Origin: Bacteroidia bacterium
Lineage (GTDB): Bacteria > Bacteroidota > Bacteroidia > UKL13-3
NCBI GenBank assembly: GCA_023151275.1
Contig: JAKLJI010000006.1
Location: 1 to 64,000, forward strand
DNA: 64,000 nucleotides
Direction of reading: 5' to 3'
Both the position numbers and the translations under genes were made by a program. Within the stretch, counting starts at the first letter, position 1; the number at the start of each line of letters is the position of its first letter. The notes under the pieces are model-generated. The model saw only the letters and a program-made list of their open reading frames with translations, was not told where the DNA came from and did no database searches. Below are positions 60,582 through 64,000 of this stretch, in pieces.

Positions 60582-63058
60582 TTCCTGGGTCTCCCTTTGG
60601 CAACCGGTGTTGCCGTCCAAGGGTCATCAGGCCAGGAGTGTTTTGGATACCGACGCTGAAGTTCACTTTTCACTTCAAAATAAGTGGTATTCCAAAAATT
60701 CTTTAAATCCCGGGTTACCTGTACAGGTTTAAACCCGGGAGATAACAAGTGAAGTACCACGCCTATCTTACCCTGATTTATACGCGGGGTTTCGGGTACT
60801 CCAAACATCTCTTGCAGACGAACAGCCAAAACCGGAATCTCTCCATTCTCAAAATATTCAATTCTCAGCTCAGAACCGCTCGGCACTTTAATTTTTTCGG
60901 GTGCAAGAAGATTCAACTTCTGTTGCAGTTCCCAGTCTAGCGAAGAAAGCAATGCTTCAGAAAGTTTTATCTTTTCCAGATCATCACCATTCCTGCAGTT
61001 TCTTAGGTATGGTTCAAGCCATTCTTGTTCTTGCTCAAAAAGTAAAGATTTACTAAGATCTGGCCAGTTTTCTTCCGGATTCCATTTTCGTAAGGAACAA
61101 ATTCTTGCTACAAGTTGATCAAAGGATGAATCCACATGCAACAAGCTTTCCCATTCCTTTTTTATTGCATGGAGTAAAACAGCAACCACTTTTGCTTCGG
61201 AGGGTGAATTTAGTGGCTTTGATTGAAGCAGGATGTTGCCAATTCTCAGTTCCTTGGCTGCAACAATTTCTGCCTTTCGCGAATTCCAGGAGATATTCTC
61301 CCGTTCTTTTACCATTGGGAGAAGGTCTTTGGGATTTAAGGGTGCAGCCAAAAATATTTTCCCCAATCCATCTCGGGAATCCATGTGTGCAATTGCTAGC
61401 CAGCTTTCGTTTGCCAGGTCATCCTTATGGCCGGCCATGGCAATTTTCCCATTCGATAATTGGAATTGCGCATTGTTGCCCGGTCTTGCAGAAGCAATGC
61501 GTTCGGGATAGGCATGTGAAACCAAAAGTCCCGTAAGAAAGGGATCGGTGGGTTGATTGTTTTCTTGAATCTTAAGTAAGCTTCTGTAAGATTCAGCAAG
61601 TTTTATCAAGCGCTGGAACTTTTTACTTCCGGCATTTTCTTTTCTTGCCCTTCGCAATGCATCAATTCTCAGGTTGATATCAATACCGCTTTCACGGGGT
61701 AAGGGATCTCTTTCTTCCAATATGGCTGCAATATCGCAGGCCAATGCCTGGGATTCTTCATCCTGTGCAAGCAGGAGCATATGGGCAATACGTGGATGAC
61801 AGGCAAGCTGATGGATTCGTTTTCCGTGTGCACTGAGTTTTTTGTTTTCAAGTGCACCTAGCAGGTCCAATAAATCATAGGCTTGTGCTACATGTGCTTT
61901 GGGTGGCTCATTCAACCAGTTTAATGCTCCAACATCGTTTACACCCCAACAGGCCAATTCCAGTACCAAAGAGGCTAAATCGGCTTGCTCAATTTCGGGA
62001 GTACGATGATCTGCTAAGCGATTGTGTGTGGCCGCTGTCCACATGCGGTAACAAACACCTGGATACAATCTTCCGGCTCTTCCTGCGCGTTGGTCGGCAG
62101 AATCTCTTGATATTTGAATGGTTTCAAGGCGTGATAAACCTGTAGCAGGATCGAAGCGTTGAATTCTTCCTAAGCCGGTATCAACAACAATTCTTACGCC
62201 TTCAATGGTTAATGAGGTTTCAGCAATACTTGTGGCCAAAACCACTTTTCTTTTTCCGGATTTGTTGGGTTGAATAGCCGCTTGTTGCTCATGTTGGGGT
62301 AACATGCCAAACAAGGGATGAATGGCAAATCCCTTCAATGCAGGAAATAGTAAATCTGCACAACGTTTGATTTCAGCTTCTCCCGGAAAAAATGCGAGAA
62401 TATCGCCTTCTTCTTCCTGAGCAGCTTGAATGATTACACGGGCAGCAGTTTCACTAATCATGCGTTCATCCTGACCTCCAACATAACGAATATCAACAGG
62501 GAACATGCCTCCCTCACTTTGAATGACCGGTGCTTTTAATAGGCTACTCAGTTTCGGCATATCCAAGGTTGCCGACATGATAAGAATGCGAAGTTCAGGG
62601 CGCAAGATTTGCTGTGCTTCGCGGCAGAGGGCAAGTGCAAGGTCTGCATGAATACTGCGTTCATGGAATTCATCAAAAACAACTAGACCAACCTGTTCAA
62701 GCGAGTTGTCTGATTGCAGCATGCGTGTCAAAATGCCTTCAGTTACTACTTCAATTTTAGTCGATGCAGAAACCCGATTATCAAACCGAACCCTATATCC
62801 AATTTCCTTGCCGCATTCAGTTCCCAGCATGTCCGACATCCGCCAGGCAATGCTTCTGGCTGCTAAACGGCGAGGTTCCAGCATTAGAATTTTCTTTCCT
62901 TCCAGCCAAGGCTCATTCATCAAAGCCAATGGTAGCAATGTGCTTTTTCCGGCACCTGGAGCAGCTTGAACAATGGCGGTTGAATTTTCGGCAAGTTTTA
63001 GCCTAAGCTCTGGAATTATGCCGGCTACAGGCAGCGGATAGTTAAGTGAATCAAACAA
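60578..63058 (-). CDS. hrpB: ATP-dependent helicase HrpB
   Basis: The 826-aa DEAH/RHA helicase has Walker A AAPGAGKSTLLPLAL, LEPRRLAARSIAWRMSDMLG, DEFHERSIHADLALALCREAQ (motif II), SATLD, LATSIAETSLTIEGVRIVVDTGL, QRAGRAGRLYPGVCYR, and a C-terminal HrpB-specific region (YPKHSWPDDPWTATP at the end). Its biological role in bacteria is poorly defined. Its start is TTG at 63058 because no in-frame ATG precedes the conserved N-terminus (LNYPLPVAGIIPELRLKL). Length is usual for HrpB. Confidence 0.95.
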   Translation of the reverse strand: MFDSLNYPLPVAGIIPELRLKLAENSTAIVQAAPGAGKSTLLPLALMNEPWLEGKKILMLEPRRLAARSIAWRMSDMLGTECGKEIGYRVRFDNRVSASTKIEVVTEGILTRMLQSDNSLEQVGLVVFDEFHERSIHADLALALCREAQQILRPELRILIMSATLDMPKLSSLLKAPVIQSEGGMFPVDIRYVGGQDERMISETAARVIIQAAQEEEGDILAFFPGEAEIKRCADLLFPALKGFAIHPLFGMLPQHEQQAAIQPNKSGKRKVVLATSIAETSLTIEGVRIVVDTGLGRIQRFDPATGLSRLETIQISRDSADQRAGRAGRLYPGVCYRMWTAATHNRLADHRTPEIEQADLASLVLELACWGVNDVGALNWLNEPPKAHVAQAYDLLDLLGALENKKLSAHGKRIHQLACHPRIAHMLLLAQDEESQALACDIAAILEERDPLPRESGIDINLRIDALRRARKENAGSKKFQRLIKLAESYRSLLKIQENNQPTDPFLTGLLVSHAYPERIASARPGNNAQFQLSNGKIAMAGHKDDLANESWLAIAHMDSRDGLGKIFLAAPLNPKDLLPMVKERENISWNSRKAEIVAAKELRIGNILLQSKPLNSPSEAKVVAVLLHAIKKEWESLLHVDSSFDQLVARICSLRKWNPEENWPDLSKSLLFEQEQEWLEPYLRNCRNGDDLEKIKLSEALLSSLDWELQQKLNLLAPEKIKVPSGSELRIEYFENGEIPVLAVRLQEMFGVPETPRINQGKIGVVLHLLSPGFKPVQVTRDLKNFWNTTYFEVKSELQRRYPKHSWPDDPWTATPVAKGRPRN

Positions 63059-63330
63059 AATACAAGGATTTCTTTTAGCCTGCGAAAGTAGAACATATTG
63101 CTAAGATTGAATAGAGTTCGAGTACTTGTACGCTATTTTGAACAGGCTTCAATGAGTAAACCAACAAGTATCACCAGATTCAATGAGATAGATGCGCTTT
63201 TTTGTAAGTCACCTTATCGGTTGTTGCCAATAATGTTGATAGGATCAAACATTGCATGCAGAAAGGAATCCCATGTATTCAATTTTTTCTTAGCCCAATT
63301 GATGTATATTAGAGCCTTTACTTGAGTAGT

Positions 63331-64000
63331 ATGACACATTCATGGAGTTTTTCGAGTGTAGGCGGAGAGAAGCGGGTGAACCTGGAATCAGGAGAAGATT
63401 TGAAGCACCTGCATGCTCTGGATCAAAAATTATGGACCGCCTTGAGCTGTCCTGTAAACGGTTTGGAAGCCGATTCACGTACCTTAAAATTGATTGATAA
63501 AGACGGTGACGGTCAGATTCGGGTGCCTGAAATATTGGAAGCAGTAAGCTGGATTTGCGAAATGATAGCCAATCCAAATGAGCTTTTGGAGCAGCGTAAA
63601 GAACTTCCTCTTTCTTCCATCGATACGTCGAATCCGGTTGGAAAACAACTTCTGGCAAGTGCACGAATAATTCTTGCCAATTTGGGTAAACCAGATGCAC
63701 AAACCATTAGTTTAGAAGATACGGCTGACATGAATCGGATTTTTGCTGAAACCAAGTTCAACGGGGATGGTATTATTACTTCCTTTTCCGCAGAAACTGA
63801 AGCGCAGAGCTTGGTGATTGAAAGAATTGGAGCCCTACTTGGCAATACGCCAGACCGCAGTGGTAAGCCTGGAATCTCAGCTGAATCCATTGTGGCTTTT
63901 TATGGGCACTGCCGCGATTATGTTTCTTGGTTGGATGTTGGAACTGCAAAGGAAATTCTTCCGTTTGGAGAGCAAACGTCGGAGGCTTATACCTTGTTTG
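63331..64000 (+). CDS. EF-hand-containing protein, 3'-truncated by the window
   Basis: The frame starting ATG 63331 (MTHSWSFSSVGGEKRVNL) is open to the end of the window (223 codons), so the gene continues beyond it. DKDGDGQIRVPE (residues 56-67) is a textbook EF-hand Ca2+ loop. A degenerate second copy (NGDGIIT) lies at ~144-150. There is no signal peptide. I recall long Bacteroidota proteins with this N-terminus (HELDQKLW / LSCPV / DxDGDG-like) but no known function. Antisense ORFs in this stretch are shadows of it. Confidence 0.75.
   Translation, partial: MTHSWSFSSVGGEKRVNLESGEDLKHLHALDQKLWTALSCPVNGLEADSRTLKLIDKDGDGQIRVPEILEAVSWICEMIANPNELLEQRKELPLSSIDTSNPVGKQLLASARIILANLGKPDAQTISLEDTADMNRIFAETKFNGDGIITSFSAETEAQSLVIERIGALLGNTPDRSGKPGISAESIVAFYGHCRDYVSWLDVGTAKEILPFGEQTSEAYTLF

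Noticed and set aside
61105-61536. 143-aa ORF antisense to hrpB
   Set aside because: Low-complexity composition and complete overlap with a conserved helicase reading frame.
63098-63325. 75-aa plus-strand ORF before the EF-hand gene
   Set aside because: It has no family resemblance and its composition is like spacer; its region more likely holds the promoters of hrpB and the EF-hand gene.
63513-63890. 125-aa minus-strand ORF near the right end
   Set aside because: It is antisense to the open EF-hand frame, which has a clear calcium-binding loop.
1-64000. CRISPR arrays, tRNA/rRNA genes, insertion sequences and defence systems
   Set aside because: No array of regularly spaced repeats, cloverleaf sequence, transposase motif or known defence gene was seen on reading both strands; a covariance-model and HMM search would be needed to exclude small RNAs.

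Overview
The window looks like chromosome from a Bacteroidota bacterium with a type IX secretion system (T9SS). The evidence is C-terminal sorting domains on three secreted proteins (ends at 7844, 11336 and 32179), SPII lipoproteins, a Thermus-like isocitrate dehydrogenase with a C-terminal extension, DUF2339/DUF3999 and DUF4173-like membrane proteins, and promoters of the Bacteroidota form TTG-N19/20-TAnnTTTG. No rRNA, tRNA, CRISPR array, transposase or phage gene was seen. All calls come from reading the sequence; no database search was run.

Layout. (1) 1-7844: a tandemly duplicated two-gene unit (small lipoprotein plus large secreted protein). The upstream copy of the large gene survives only as a 169-codon stub, and the downstream copy is a 1938-aa lyase-like T9SS protein whose first ~2.2 kb is much lower in GC than the rest. 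(2) 7845-10127: a GC-rich palindromic intergenic element, vanZ-like and pgk genes, and a repeat-bearing spacer. (3) 10128-17410: a plus-strand run of secreted esterase, Rieske protein, YwaF-like protein, the DUF2339/DUF3999 pair and a membrane metallophosphoesterase. (4) 17444-20932: LysR regulator divergent from icd, then two overlapping genes ending in a DUF6671-like zinc-ribbon protein. (5) 20934-25882: minus-strand GT2, M28 peptidase, TSUP permease and S41 protease. (6) 26075-30382: pgmB, maltose phosphorylase and a sugar MFS carrier, a compact maltose-phosphorolysis unit. (7) 30403-41155: RNA helicase, M1 aminopeptidase, a 3-hydroxyacyl-CoA-dehydrogenase-like protein, ridA, PAP2-like protein, paaG, universal stress protein, dxs, inositol monophosphatase, recR. 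(8) 41338-49128: small exported protein, fused glycosyltransferase, hydrolase, PpiD/SurA-like foldase, tetrapyrrole-methylase-family enzyme, DUF4173-like protein. (9) 49355-52177: paaR-paaABC (phenylacetyl-CoA epoxidase) with a readable promoter and operator. (10) 52198-64000: exonuclease III, two amidohydrolases, a GT-C-like membrane protein, a GbsR/MarR regulator with two paralogous membrane proteins, hrpB, and a 3'-truncated EF-hand protein.

How the parts fit. Two segments 14 kb apart serve one pathway: paaABC makes ring-epoxyphenylacetyl-CoA, and PaaG (35843-36622) isomerises it. paaD and paaE are not in the window. The malP unit phosphorolyses maltose and isomerises beta-glucose-1-phosphate. 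The most distinctive regulatory signals are a near-consensus PaaR box, a duplicated TTTCA-N8-TGAAA operator in the GbsR unit, a perfect intrinsic terminator inside a coding sequence after the ppiD-like gene, and several promoters whose -7 element ends 4 nt before the start codon, which suggests leaderless mRNAs. Two 29-30-codon membrane-peptide ORFs are also recorded.
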